Positions 16,606 to 25,170 of a DNA stretch of 64,000 nt are shown piece by piece (positions within the stretch are counted from its first letter, which is position 1; each line of letters begins with the position of its first letter). Source of the stretch: Achromobacter sp. RTa (GTDB lineage Bacteria > Pseudomonadota > Gammaproteobacteria > Burkholderiales > Burkholderiaceae_B); NCBI RefSeq assembly GCF_000757485.1, contig NZ_JPYO01000045.1, positions 132,111 to 196,110 on the forward strand, in the 5' to 3' direction. Both the position numbers and the translations under genes were made by a program. Under the pieces are notes generated by a model, which saw only the letters and a list, made by a program, of their open reading frames with translations, ran no database searches and had not been told where the DNA came from.

Positions 16606-18984
16606 GTGGCGCCGCGCCTGCCGGGGGCGGGCGTGGCGTGGCTGTTGGCCGCAATCTGCATTGCGGCGCTGGGCGCCATGCGGCGTTTGCGCCATGGCGG
16701 CGCGAAGGCTTGCGCGGCCATGGCGCTGGGCTTGTGCGCGGGGCTGCTCAATGCCGGCGGGCAGGCGCAATGGCGGCTGGACGACGCGCTGGCGGATGCG
16801 CACCATGATGCGGTGTCCAGGCTGGCGCTGCGCATTGCCGAACTGCCCGACGGCGACGATCGCGGGCAGCGCTTCCTGGCCGAGTTGGCCGAGCCCGCCG
16901 CGCCCGGCATTCCGTCCCGCATCCAGGTCGCCTGGCAGGCGGCGCCCGGCGCGCCGTCCGGCTTGCCTGCGCTGGTGCCGGGGCAGGTCTGGCGCATGGC
17001 GCTGGTGCTGCGGCGGCCGCACGGCCTGCTGAATCCTGCCGGCCCCGACGCGGAGGGCCGTCTTTTCGCGAAGGGCGTGCGCGCGGTGGGCACGGTGCGC
17101 GGCCAGCCCCGGCTGCTGGCCGACCGGCCGTGGGCGACGCCCGGCATCGCGATCGAGCGCGCGCGCCACCATGTCCGGGAGGGCCTGCGGGCCGCCCTGG
17201 GCGAGCACCGCTACGCGCCGGTGCTGATCGCCCTGGCCATCGGCGACCAGGCGGGCGTGGCGCGCGAAGACTGGCGCTTGTTCAACCGCAGCGGCATCAC
17301 GCATCTCGTGTCGATCAGCGGCATGCACGTCACGTCGATCGCGGGCATCGCGGGCCTGCTCGTGGCAGGCGCGTGGCGGCGGTTCCGCTGGCGGGGCGTG
17401 GGGCTGGCGGAATACATGCCCGCGCGCGTGGCGGGCGGCGCGGCCGCCGCGGCCGTGGCGCTGCTGTATTGCCTGCTGGCAGGCTGGGGCGTGCCGGCGC
17501 GCCGTACCTTCTTCATGTTGTCGGTGGTGCTGGCGGCGTCCGTGTCGCGCCTGCCGGTGTCGGCGGACAGGGTGCTGGCCTGCGCCGCCGCGGTGGTGGT
17601 CGCGCTGGATCCATGGGCGCCGATGGCGCCGGGCTTCTGGCTGTCGTTCGGCGCAGTGGCCATTCTGCTGCGCATCGCGGATGCGCCGTTCGACGCGGAG
17701 GCTGGTTGGCGGGCGCGTTGGGCGGCGCGCTTCGCCCAGGCGGCGCGCCTGCAGCTGATGGTCACGCTGGGGCTCACGCCGCTGCTGGCGTTCCTGGTGC
17801 GGCAGGTGTCGCTGGGTTCGCCTCTGGCCAATGCCGTGGCGATTCCCGCCGTGACCTTCGCCGTGACGCCGCTGGCGCTGCTGTGCGCGGCGCTGTCGGT
17901 GGTGCCCGGCGCCGAAGGCCTGGCCGCGCTCGCGGGGCGGGCGGGGCTGCATGCGTTCGAACTCACGATGGCGCCCGTGGCCTGGGTGGGCAACGCCGAG
18001 TGGGCCAGTTTCCCGGTCGCCGCCGCGCCCTGGCCCTGGCTCGCGCTGGCGGTAGCGGGCATGGTGTGGGCGCTGCAGGTCCGCGGATGGCCGGGCAGGC
18101 GGCTGGGGTGGGCCTGCATGCTGCCGCTGCTGTTCTGGCGTCCCGACCGGCCGGAACCGGGGTATTGGCGCATGAGCGCGCTGGACGTGGGGCAAGGCAG
18201 CGTCATCCTGGTGGAGACGGCCAGCCAGGCCCTTCTGTTCGACGCCGGGCCGCGCCACTACGGCGGGGGCGACGCGGGCGAGCGCGTGATCGCGCCGTTC
18301 CTGCAGGCGCGCGGCATCCGGCAGCTGGATGTGCTGGTGCTGTCGCACGCCGACATGGACCACGTGGGCGGCGCGCGCGCCGTGCTGGCGGCGGTGCCGG
18401 CGCTGCGCAGCCATGCCTCGTTCGACGTCGGGGCCTTCCTGCGCCGGGACGCCCGCATCTGGCCCGATTCGGGCCCCGCGGAGGCGGTTCCGCCGCGCGA
18501 TATGCAGAGATGCCGCCGGGGGGAGGGATGGGAGGCGGACGGCGTGAGGTTCACCTTTTTGCATCCCGCGCGCGAAAGCCGGGGCGTGGCGGCAGACCGC
18601 AATGCGGACAGCTGCGTGCTGCGCGTGGAAGGCGCCCGGCATTCACTGCTATTGACGGGGGACGTGGGCGTGGCGCAGGAGCGTGAACTGGTGGCCGCGG
18701 GGTTGCCGGCCACGGACGTAGTCCTGGCCCCGCACCATGGCTCGGCGTCGTCCTCGGGGCGCGAGCTGGTGACTGCTACCGCGGCCGGCCATGCGATCGC
18801 GCAGGCCGGGCACCTCAACCGCTTTCGTCATCCGGCCCGCGCGGTGGAGCTGCGGTGGATGCGCGCCGGCGCCGCCTTCTGGCGCAGCGATCGCGACGGC
18901 GCGGTGATGGCGCGGTCGGGGCCGGATGGTTTGGAGGTGTGGGCCCAGAGGGAGCGTGGGCGCAGATACTGGCATGGGCGTTGA
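16606..18984 (+). CDS. comEC: ComEC/Rec2 DNA-uptake channel protein
   Basis: 792 residues from GTG 16606. Order: N-terminal soluble region, the Competence domain with many helices (LFNRSGITHLVSISGMHVT near residue 225 is diagnostic), then a metallo-beta-lactamase domain (about 525-760) with MSALDVGQGS, VLSHADMDHVGGA and LTGDVG. It carries one DNA strand across the inner membrane during transformation. The true start is uncertain: in-frame codons upstream encode GRIFCIAFVAGSGLVQ, a hydrophobic stretch common at ComEC N-termini, and GGGAGG occurs at 16541, but no ATG, GTG or TTG is in frame there. No other competence genes are nearby. Confidence 0.9.
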   Translation: MAPRLPGAGVAWLLAAICIAALGAMRRLRHGGAKACAAMALGLCAGLLNAGGQAQWRLDDALADAHHDAVSRLALRIAELPDGDDRGQRFLAELAEPAAPGIPSRIQVAWQAAPGAPSGLPALVPGQVWRMALVLRRPHGLLNPAGPDAEGRLFAKGVRAVGTVRGQPRLLADRPWATPGIAIERARHHVREGLRAALGEHRYAPVLIALAIGDQAGVAREDWRLFNRSGITHLVSISGMHVTSIAGIAGLLVAGAWRRFRWRGVGLAEYMPARVAGGAAAAAVALLYCLLAGWGVPARRTFFMLSVVLAASVSRLPVSADRVLACAAAVVVALDPWAPMAPGFWLSFGAVAILLRIADAPFDAEAGWRARWAARFAQAARLQLMVTLGLTPLLAFLVRQVSLGSPLANAVAIPAVTFAVTPLALLCAALSVVPGAEGLAALAGRAGLHAFELTMAPVAWVGNAEWASFPVAAAPWPWLALAVAGMVWALQVRGWPGRRLGWACMLPLLFWRPDRPEPGYWRMSALDVGQGSVILVETASQALLFDAGPRHYGGGDAGERVIAPFLQARGIRQLDVLVLSHADMDHVGGARAVLAAVPALRSHASFDVGAFLRRDARIWPDSGPAEAVPPRDMQRCRRGEGWEADGVRFTFLHPARESRGVAADRNADSCVLRVEGARHSLLLTGDVGVAQERELVAAGLPATDVVLAPHHGSASSSGRELVTATAAGHAIAQAGHLNRFRHPARAVELRWMRAGAAFWRSDRDGAVMARSGPDGLEVWAQRERGRRYWHGR

Positions 18985-19009
18985 TGGGGCTCGCTCATCC
19001 AGGCATCGT

Positions 19010-20251
19010 TCATGGCGCGGAGACGGCGCCCCGCCTGGCCAGGGCGTCGACTTCCTCGGCGGAAAGCCCGCCCAGGCCGGTCAGGACTTCCCGGCTGTGC
19101 TGGCCGGGAAGCGGAGCCGGCGCGTCGTACTCCGCCTTGCTTGCGCTGAATTTGATCGGGAATCCCGGGCCCTGCGCCTGCACGGCGGCTCCGGCCAGGG
19201 GGTTCCAGAGCGGCGCCATCATGCCGCGTTCTTTCAGTTGGCCCCATCGCATGACGTCGCCGATTTCGCGCACCGGGCTGCAAGGCAGCTTGACCGCATT
19301 CAGGCGTTGCAAGACCTCCGTGGAGGTCAGCCGCTGCGTCCATTCCGAAACCAGGCTGTCGACGGCGGCGTTGTTGGCCAGGCGCCAGGCCAGGCTGTTC
19401 ATTTCGGGATCCTGCGCCAGGTCTACCTTGCCCATGACCCGCAATAGCGCGTTCCAGTCGTCCTGGGTTGCCGCGCCGGCCACGATCCAGCCGTCCAGCG
19501 TGCGATAGGCGTTGAAGGGCGAGAACCGCATGATCCGGTTGCCCTGCCGCAGCGGCAATTCCAACGCGTCATAGCAATCGAAAGGCTCGTCGAACATCAG
19601 CGCGAACAGGCAGTCGGCCATGGACACGTCGACCGACTGCCCCACGCCCGTCCGGTTGCGATGGAGCAGGGCCGCGAGTATGCCCATGGCGGCGAAGGTT
19701 CCGGCGATGGCGTCGGAGATGGGCGAGCCCGCCTTGGCGGGAGGGGAGCCAGGCTGTCCGGTGATGCTCATCATCCCGACGGCCGCTTGCACCATGAGGT
19801 CGTATGCCTTGAGATGCCGCTCGGCGCCCGTCGAGCCATAGCCGGTCAGCGAGCAGTGGATGACTCGCGGATTGCGCTCTCGAAGCGCTTCGTAGCCGAT
19901 GCCCAGCCGGTCGGCCACCCCGGCGCTGAAGTTGTCCACCACCACGTCGGCGGAACGGACCAGCCTCATGAAGGCGGCCAGCCCTTCCGGGTCTTTCAGG
20001 TTCAGGCCCACCGACTTCTTTCCGCGCGCGCGCTTCAGATAGGCGATGCCCATATCGGCTTGCGTCCTGCGATGGAACGACACGCCTTCCGGACCGGCGA
20101 ACGGAGGAGAGAAGGTGGTGGGGTCGCCGGTGGCGGGGTCATCGATCTTGATCACCTCGGCGCCGAGGCCGGCAAGAAACAGCGTTGCCTGGGGGCCCGA
20201 GAAGAAGCGGGTCAAATCGAGCACCACGGTCCCTGCCAGTATCTTTTCCAT
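19010..20251 (-). CDS. CaiB/BaiF-type (class III) CoA-transferase
   Basis: 413 residues from ATG 20251, which has GGAG six bases upstream; an in-frame ATG at 20272 lacks one. Family features: GTVVLDLTRFFSGPQATLFLAGLGAEVIKID, the catalytic Asp in LKAYDLMVQAAVGMMSITG, and RTGVGQSVDVSMADC. Moves CoA onto an organic acid. It converges with comEC (25-bp gap) and is likely co-transcribed after, or regulated with, the LysR gene 91 bp upstream on the same strand. With the GST, CoA-transferase and Bug genes on the other side of the LysR promoter it frames one catabolic locus. Confidence 0.88.
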   Translation of the reverse strand: MEKILAGTVVLDLTRFFSGPQATLFLAGLGAEVIKIDDPATGDPTTFSPPFAGPEGVSFHRRTQADMGIAYLKRARGKKSVGLNLKDPEGLAAFMRLVRSADVVVDNFSAGVADRLGIGYEALRERNPRVIHCSLTGYGSTGAERHLKAYDLMVQAAVGMMSITGQPGSPPAKAGSPISDAIAGTFAAMGILAALLHRNRTGVGQSVDVSMADCLFALMFDEPFDCYDALELPLRQGNRIMRFSPFNAYRTLDGWIVAGAATQDDWNALLRVMGKVDLAQDPEMNSLAWRLANNAAVDSLVSEWTQRLTSTEVLQRLNAVKLPCSPVREIGDVMRWGQLKERGMMAPLWNPLAGAAVQAQGPGFPIKFSASKAEYDAPAPLPGQHSREVLTGLGGLSAEEVDALARRGAVSAP

Positions 20252-20342
20252 AAGCTCCACCTGGACTGTCATGTTTTTCCAGTCTAAGCAGAACTTGGAG
20301 CGAGCACGCCATAGGACTTTGCGCTGGGGGCATACCCGGAAT

Positions 20343-21320
20343 CTATTGCGGGCGTCCGTCTTGCAGAAGATGGGCGCCCGCCCAGCGGCCCGAAGCCACC
20401 AGCTCGCACACCAATTGCGGGATCAGCGCGCCGACCACTTCGGCGGCGGCGCCCATGCCCAGCACATCCGAATTGCACAGCGACAGCCGCCTGCGCAAGG
20501 GCGGATCGTCGACGGGTCGCACAGACAGTTTCTCGCGTACGCCGGCGCCCACCAGGGCCGACAGCGAGAGGATCGTGGCCGCTTGTCCGCTTTCGACGAT
20601 GGACTGGATCGTCGACAGGGAGTCGAGTTCCATCATGACAGACGGCGCGAGGCCGGCCTCGGCAAAGCGGCGCTCGATGATCTGGCGGGTTACGTTCGAG
20701 CTCCCTGGAAGCACCAGGGGCACGCCCGCCGCTTCTTCCAGGGACACCGCCGATGCGCCGTCGCCATCCTGCGGCGGTTTAGCCAGAAGATAGAGGTCCT
20801 CGTCGATCAAGGGCGCCCATTGGATTCCCGCGCCTCGCGCGATTTCCTTGGAGGGGGATTCCGTGCCGGGGACCGCTTCGAACAGAAGCGACATCTCCAG
20901 CCGCCCGGTGGCGACGAGTTCAAGCAAATGCCCGCTCAGGCTTTCCACGATCCGGAGCTGGATGTCGGGATAACGCTGCTGGACCGCCGCGATCAACGGC
21001 CCCGCGAGCACGTTCGCCGCGCTGGTCGGCAGGCCTACGGACACGGGGCCGCCCGGCAGCGCGTCCGTGTTCGCTACGTCGTACTTCAATCTTTCGATCT
21101 GCCGCAGTACGGCTTGCGCGTGCAGGTACAGCGCGTCGCCCGCCCGGGTGGGGCTGACGCCGCGCACGCTGCGGGAAAGCAGGCGCACGCCAAGTTCCGA
21201 TTCCAGGTTCGTGATCTGGGAGCTGAGGGCGGGCTGCGCGATGTAGAGGTCTTTCGCCGCCTTCGACATGCTGCCCAGTTCCACGATCCTCAAGAAATAG
21301 CGTAGCTGTCTGAGTTCCAT
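20343..21320 (-). CDS. LysR-family regulator (NAC/Cbl-like subgroup)
   Basis: 325 residues from ATG 21320 (AAGAGA upstream). HTH at the N-terminus: MELRQLRYFLRIVELGSMSKAAKDLYIAQPALSSQI, then the LysR substrate-binding domain with GPVSVGLPTSAANVLAGPL. The MELRQLRYF start and the length are typical of the subgroup including NAC and many aromatic/CoA pathway regulators. Divergent from the GST-led operon across 143 bp, which is the standard LysR arrangement, so it probably activates that operon in response to the substrate. Confidence 0.9.
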   Translation of the reverse strand: MELRQLRYFLRIVELGSMSKAAKDLYIAQPALSSQITNLESELGVRLLSRSVRGVSPTRAGDALYLHAQAVLRQIERLKYDVANTDALPGGPVSVGLPTSAANVLAGPLIAAVQQRYPDIQLRIVESLSGHLLELVATGRLEMSLLFEAVPGTESPSKEIARGAGIQWAPLIDEDLYLLAKPPQDGDGASAVSLEEAAGVPLVLPGSSNVTRQIIERRFAEAGLAPSVMMELDSLSTIQSIVESGQAATILSLSALVGAGVREKLSVRPVDDPPLRRRLSLCNSDVLGMGAAAEVVGALIPQLVCELVASGRWAGAHLLQDGRPQ

Positions 21321-21415
21321 AGGTCTCTTGCCGATGCGGAAGGCGTAGCCCGGGCGGGCCATAGATTCGTCATATACCGGGATCGCGATGTCCTATTTTC
21401 GCCGCCGATTCAATG

Positions 21416-21428
21416 TCCATACCATGGA
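21416..21428. promoter_or_regulatory. Short inverted repeat, candidate LysR site
   Basis: TCCATACCATGGA is a perfect 5-3-5 inverted repeat, 36 bp before the GST gene and in the region shared with the divergent LysR gene. Position fits an activation site near a promoter; the canonical T-N11-A form is not obvious, so this is a weak call. Confidence 0.3.
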
Positions 21429-21463
21429 TCCCAGTCGTTGAGTTTACGTGACGGGGGCCGTTG

Positions 21464-22153
21464 ATGATCCAACTTTTCTTTTGGTCTACACCCAATGCCT
21501 ACAAGGTGTCGATCCTCCTGGAGGAACTGGCCATGCCCTATGAGGTGGTGCCGGTCCACATCGGCAAGGGCGAGCAGTTCAAGCCGGGCTTCCTGGAGAT
21601 CAGCCCCAACAACAAGGTTCCCGCGATCGTGGACGAGGACGGGCCGGGCCAGGAGCCCATCCGTATATTCGAGTCGGGCGCGATCATGATCTACCTGGCC
21701 GAGAAGGCCGGGAGCGATCTGTTTCCGGCCGAGCCGCGGCGCAGATCCGCCGTCCTGCAATGGCTGATGTTCCAGATGGGCGGGGTGGGGCCGATGCTGG
21801 GCCAGGCCCATCACTTCCGCAAGTACTCGCCCGAGCCCATTCCGTACGCCATAGACAGGTACACGCGCGAGGCCCATCGCCTGTACGGCGTCATCGACCG
21901 GCGCCTCTCGCAGTGCGAGTACCTGGCCGGAGACCGGTATTCGCTGGCGGACATCGCCACATATCCCTGGCTGCGGCCCTACAAGTGGCAGGGCCAGGAT
22001 CTGAATGAGTGGCCGAACATCAGCCGGTGGTATTCGGCAGTCAGGGCCCGCGCCGCCGTGCAGCGCGGCCTTGCCGTCCTGGCCGACAAGGTGGACCGCA
22101 GCGGAAAGCCTCCAGAAGGCGAGCGCTGGAACAACCTTTTCGGCCAGTCGTAA
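21464..22153 (+). CDS. Glutathione S-transferase family protein (YfcG/Ure2p-like)
   Basis: 229 residues. Thioredoxin-like N-domain begins IQLFFWSTPNAYKVSILLEEL, with NNKVPAIVDED and the glutathione-binding ESGAIMIYLAEK; all-helical C-domain has YSLADIATYPWL. The STPNAYKV wording is that of the Nu/YfcG group, which often shows disulfide-bond reductase activity. First gene of the operon controlled by the divergent LysR gene; the CoA-transferase follows by 43 bp. In a catabolic setting it may open an epoxide, reduce a glutathione conjugate or isomerise an intermediate. Confidence 0.88.
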   Translation: MIQLFFWSTPNAYKVSILLEELAMPYEVVPVHIGKGEQFKPGFLEISPNNKVPAIVDEDGPGQEPIRIFESGAIMIYLAEKAGSDLFPAEPRRRSAVLQWLMFQMGGVGPMLGQAHHFRKYSPEPIPYAIDRYTREAHRLYGVIDRRLSQCEYLAGDRYSLADIATYPWLRPYKWQGQDLNEWPNISRWYSAVRARAAVQRGLAVLADKVDRSGKPPEGERWNNLFGQS

Positions 22154-22196
22154 AAAAACGGCGGCGACGCCCATGCATAGCGCGAGGAATACGGAT

Positions 22197-23468
22197 ATGA
22201 GTACCGCACTGCCCATGCTCAAGGGATACCGGGTCCTGGATCTGACCCAGATCGTCGCCGGGCCCACATGCACGCGCATCATGGCGGAGCTGGGCGCCGA
22301 GGTGGTCAAGGTCGAGCTTGCTCCCTTTGGCGACCGGACGCGCATCGGGGGATTGAAGTCGCGGGATCCCGGCCACAAGGGCTCCAGCCGAAGCACCTAC
22401 TATTTCCAGCACAACCACTCGAAGAAGAGCATCGCGCTCGACATCAAGCATCCCCGGGGGCTGGCGCTCATCAGGCGCATGATCTCGACGTTCGACGTGC
22501 TCGTCGAGAACTTCAGCCCCGGTGTCATGGCGCGCGCCGGGCTGTCATACGAAAAGTTGCGGGAGCTGAACCCGCGCCTGGTGATGTGCTCGATTTCGCT
22601 GGCCGGGCAGGACGGTCCGCTCAGCCAGAAGCCCGGCTATGACTATATCGCCCAGGCTTACGCGGGCATAACCGACCTGATCGGCGCGCCGGACGGCGAT
22701 CCCTCGCTGATCACCATGGCGATAGGCGATACCGCCACGGGGATGACCGCCGCCATGGCGGTCGGCTTCGCGCTGCTGCATCGCGAACGGACCGGCGAGG
22801 GGCAGCACGTCGAGGCAACGCTGCTGGACACCTATTTCCAGATGCATGAGGTTGCGGTGCCCCGGGTCGCGCTGCGCAAGGGCTACGTTCCGGCGCGCAC
22901 GGGTTCGCAGCACCCCGACGGGGGGCCGACCGGCATATTCCGTTGCGGCGACGGAACGTATCTGTCCCTGGCCATCCTGCCCCATCAATGGAACGCCTTC
23001 GCGGGCGCGCTGGAGATGCCGGAACTGCTGGAGGATCCGCGATTCGCCACGGCTTCATTGCGCAGGGACAACAACGAGGACATCAAAGCCATTCTCGAGG
23101 CATGGCTGGCCCGGATGGGAACTCGCGAGCAGGCGATGGCGGTGCTCGATGCCAAGCGGATCCCCTGCGCGCCCGTGCTGACGCTGAATGAGGCCATGGC
23201 GCATCCGCATCTTCGCGGGCGCGGCACCGTGCGCAAGGTGCGGGACGAGGTGATCGGGGAATTCGAGATTCCCGGCTTTCCCGCGAAGTTCTCCGCGTGG
23301 AGGCCGCAAGAAGAACTCCGGGCCTCGGCGCTCGGAGAGGACAACGAGGAAATCCTGATGGAGCTTCTCGGCTTGTCGCCCGCGGAGATCCAGGGCCTGT
23401 ACGAGGATGGCGTCCTGGCCAAGGATCCGTTGCTGAAGAGGATGGGCGCCGAAGTCCGAGTCCCTTGA
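22197..23468 (+). CDS. CaiB/BaiF-type (class III) CoA-transferase
   Basis: 423 residues from ATG 22197 with GAGGA upstream; the open frame continues upstream only within the GST gene. LKGYRVLDLTQIVAGPTC, AELGAEVVKVE, the catalytic Asp in PGYDYIAQAYAGITDL, and RTGEGQHVEATLLD identify the family. Longer substrate loop near residues 45-65 (GLKSRDPGHKG) than in the other two copies in this window. Lies between the GST and a Bug protein, so it probably activates the acid that the Bug protein captures. Confidence 0.9.
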   Translation: MSTALPMLKGYRVLDLTQIVAGPTCTRIMAELGAEVVKVELAPFGDRTRIGGLKSRDPGHKGSSRSTYYFQHNHSKKSIALDIKHPRGLALIRRMISTFDVLVENFSPGVMARAGLSYEKLRELNPRLVMCSISLAGQDGPLSQKPGYDYIAQAYAGITDLIGAPDGDPSLITMAIGDTATGMTAAMAVGFALLHRERTGEGQHVEATLLDTYFQMHEVAVPRVALRKGYVPARTGSQHPDGGPTGIFRCGDGTYLSLAILPHQWNAFAGALEMPELLEDPRFATASLRRDNNEDIKAILEAWLARMGTREQAMAVLDAKRIPCAPVLTLNEAMAHPHLRGRGTVRKVRDEVIGEFEIPGFPAKFSAWRPQEELRASALGEDNEEILMELLGLSPAEIQGLYEDGVLAKDPLLKRMGAEVRVP

Positions 23469-23489
23469 ACAAGACGAAGGAGACAAACG

Positions 23490-24455
23490 ATGATCAAGAA
23501 GATTTTCGCCGCGGGGCTGATGGCCTTGCCGGGGCTTGCCGCTGCGCAGGGCTTTCCCAGCCGCCCGGTCACGCTGGTCGTTCCATTTTCGGCGGGCGGG
23601 CCCACGGACGTCGTCGCCAGGCAGCTCGCGGCGGCCATGGGCAGGAACCTCGGGCAGACGGTGATCGTGGACAACCGGCCCAGCTCGGGAGGCATCGTGG
23701 GGGCGGAGGCGGTGCTGCGTTCGGCGCCGGACGGCTATACGCTCCTGATCCACAACATCGGGATGTCGACGCTCAAATCGCTGTCGCCCGAGATCAAGTT
23801 CGATCCCCAGCGCGATTTTTCATACATCGGCGAGGTGGTCGACGTGCCGATGACCCTGGTCGGCCGGAAGGACCTTCCTCCGGACAGCTTCGCCGGGTTG
23901 GCGGAGTACCTGCGCGCGAACCAGAAGAAGATCAACCTCAGCAACGCCGGGATCGGCACGGCCTCCCATCTGTGCGGCCTGTTGCTGATGAGCCGCCTGA
24001 ACCTGGCGCTGACGACCATTCCATACAAGGGCGCGGCGCCTGCGATGACGGATCTGCAAGGCGGGCAGGTCGATCTGCTTTGCGATCAGATCACCACGAC
24101 GCTGCAGCCGATACTCGGCAGCAAGGTGCGGGCGTACGGCAGCACCACGTCCAGCCGGCTGCGGGCGCTTCCGGCGCTGCCCACCCTGGCCGAACAGGGG
24201 CTGAGCAATTTCGAGGTCACGGTCTGGCATGGCGTGTACGCCCCGAAGGGCGTGCCCGGGCCCGTCGTAGAGAGGCTGGATCGAGCGCTACAAGCCGCGC
24301 TTGCCGACCCGGCGTTCGTCGAGAGCATGAAAAACATGGGCGCCACGCCCGTCAGCGCCGAGCGGGCGACGCCCGAGGGCCTGCGGACGAAGCTGGACGA
24401 GCAGGTTTCGATCTGGACGCCACTGATTCAACAGTCGCAGGCCTTGCTGCGCTAG
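23490..24455 (+). CDS. Bug/TctC-family periplasmic binding protein
   Basis: 321 residues, GAAGGAGAC before ATG 23490. Signal peptide ends near PGLAAAQGFPSRPV. Ligand loop PFSAGGPTDVVARQL and SAPDGYTLLIHN are canonical for the family. Third gene of the GST/CoA-transferase operon, 21 bp after the transferase, and followed 24 bp later by the kappa-class GST. It should bind the operon's acid substrate in the periplasm; the membrane transporter is not encoded here. Confidence 0.9.
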   Translation: MIKKIFAAGLMALPGLAAAQGFPSRPVTLVVPFSAGGPTDVVARQLAAAMGRNLGQTVIVDNRPSSGGIVGAEAVLRSAPDGYTLLIHNIGMSTLKSLSPEIKFDPQRDFSYIGEVVDVPMTLVGRKDLPPDSFAGLAEYLRANQKKINLSNAGIGTASHLCGLLLMSRLNLALTTIPYKGAAPAMTDLQGGQVDLLCDQITTTLQPILGSKVRAYGSTTSSRLRALPALPTLAEQGLSNFEVTVWHGVYAPKGVPGPVVERLDRALQAALADPAFVESMKNMGATPVSAERATPEGLRTKLDEQVSIWTPLIQQSQALLR

Positions 24456-24479
24456 ATCTAGCTATTACGGAGAACCGTC

Positions 24480-25097
24480 GTGAAGAAGAACCAGATAGAA
24501 ATGTATTGGGACGTCGGCAGCACCAATACCTATTTCGCCTTGAAGCTCATCAAGCCCTTGCTGGAGCGGTACGACGCCGAGCTGAGGCTGCATCCGTTCA
24601 ACCTGGGGTACGTATTCCGCAACAACAACTATGAACTGATGAAGGAGTCCAAGGCGAAGTTGCGCAACCGCAAGCGGGACCTGATGCGCTGGGCCGAGAA
24701 GTACGGCCTGCCCTTCAGCATCCCGAGGCAGTTCCCCATCAAATCAAGCCGCGCCCTGCGCGGATCGCTCGTGGCGAGGCGCCATGGCGTGGAACTTGCA
24801 TTCGTGCAGAAGGTCATGGACCGCTATTGGGAGCAGGGGGACGCCACCGTCGAGGAGTACGCCGGCCTGCGCCCGATCGCGCAGGAACTCGGCATCGACC
24901 CGGACGCCTTCGAGACCTTGGCCGCGTCGGACGAAATCGCGGCCGAACTGGCGCAGGAAACCGACCGGGGGCTGGAGCGAGACGTGTTCGGCGTGCCGAT
25001 GATCATCGTGGGCGACGAACTGTTCTGGGGGAAGGACCGCATGGAGTTCGTGGAAGACGAGCTCAAGCGCCGGATCGCGGAGACAAGCGCCGCCTAG
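24480..25097 (+). CDS. DsbA-fold 2-hydroxychromene-2-carboxylate isomerase / kappa GST family protein
   Basis: 205 residues from GTG 24480, with GGAG at the right distance. DsbA-like fold: IEMYWDVGSTNTYFALK at the N-terminus where classical members have D-x-x-SPYSYL, and the diagnostic C-terminal GVPMIIVGDELFWGKDRMEF. Kappa-class enzymes use glutathione to isomerise ring-opened aromatic intermediates. The usual catalytic Ser position appears within GSTN. Last gene of the LysR-controlled operon; pairing with a second glutathione enzyme upstream suggests a glutathione-dependent pathway. Confidence 0.85.
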   Translation: MKKNQIEMYWDVGSTNTYFALKLIKPLLERYDAELRLHPFNLGYVFRNNNYELMKESKAKLRNRKRDLMRWAEKYGLPFSIPRQFPIKSSRALRGSLVARRHGVELAFVQKVMDRYWEQGDATVEEYAGLRPIAQELGIDPDAFETLAASDEIAAELAQETDRGLERDVFGVPMIIVGDELFWGKDRMEFVEDELKRRIAETSAA

Positions 25098-25115
25098 CGC
25101 GCGCTTTTTGCCGGG

Positions 25116-25159
25116 GGGCTGGGCCGTCCGTCACCTCGTGGCGCCGGACGGCCCAGCCC
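25116..25159. terminator. Long perfect hairpin between convergent operons
   Basis: A 15-bp perfect inverted repeat, GGGCTGGGCCGTCCG (25116-25130) and its complement (25145-25159), with a 14-base loop, lies between the rightward kappa GST gene and the leftward Bug gene. A T5 run precedes it at about 25105-25109. It most likely terminates transcription from both sides. Confidence 0.75.
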
Positions 25160-25170
25160 GTGCGCACAAC

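Noticed and set aside
16492..18642. Long leftward open frame opposite comEC
   Set aside because: Low-complexity Arg/His/Gln-rich translation typical of GC-rich antisense; comEC is clearly the gene.
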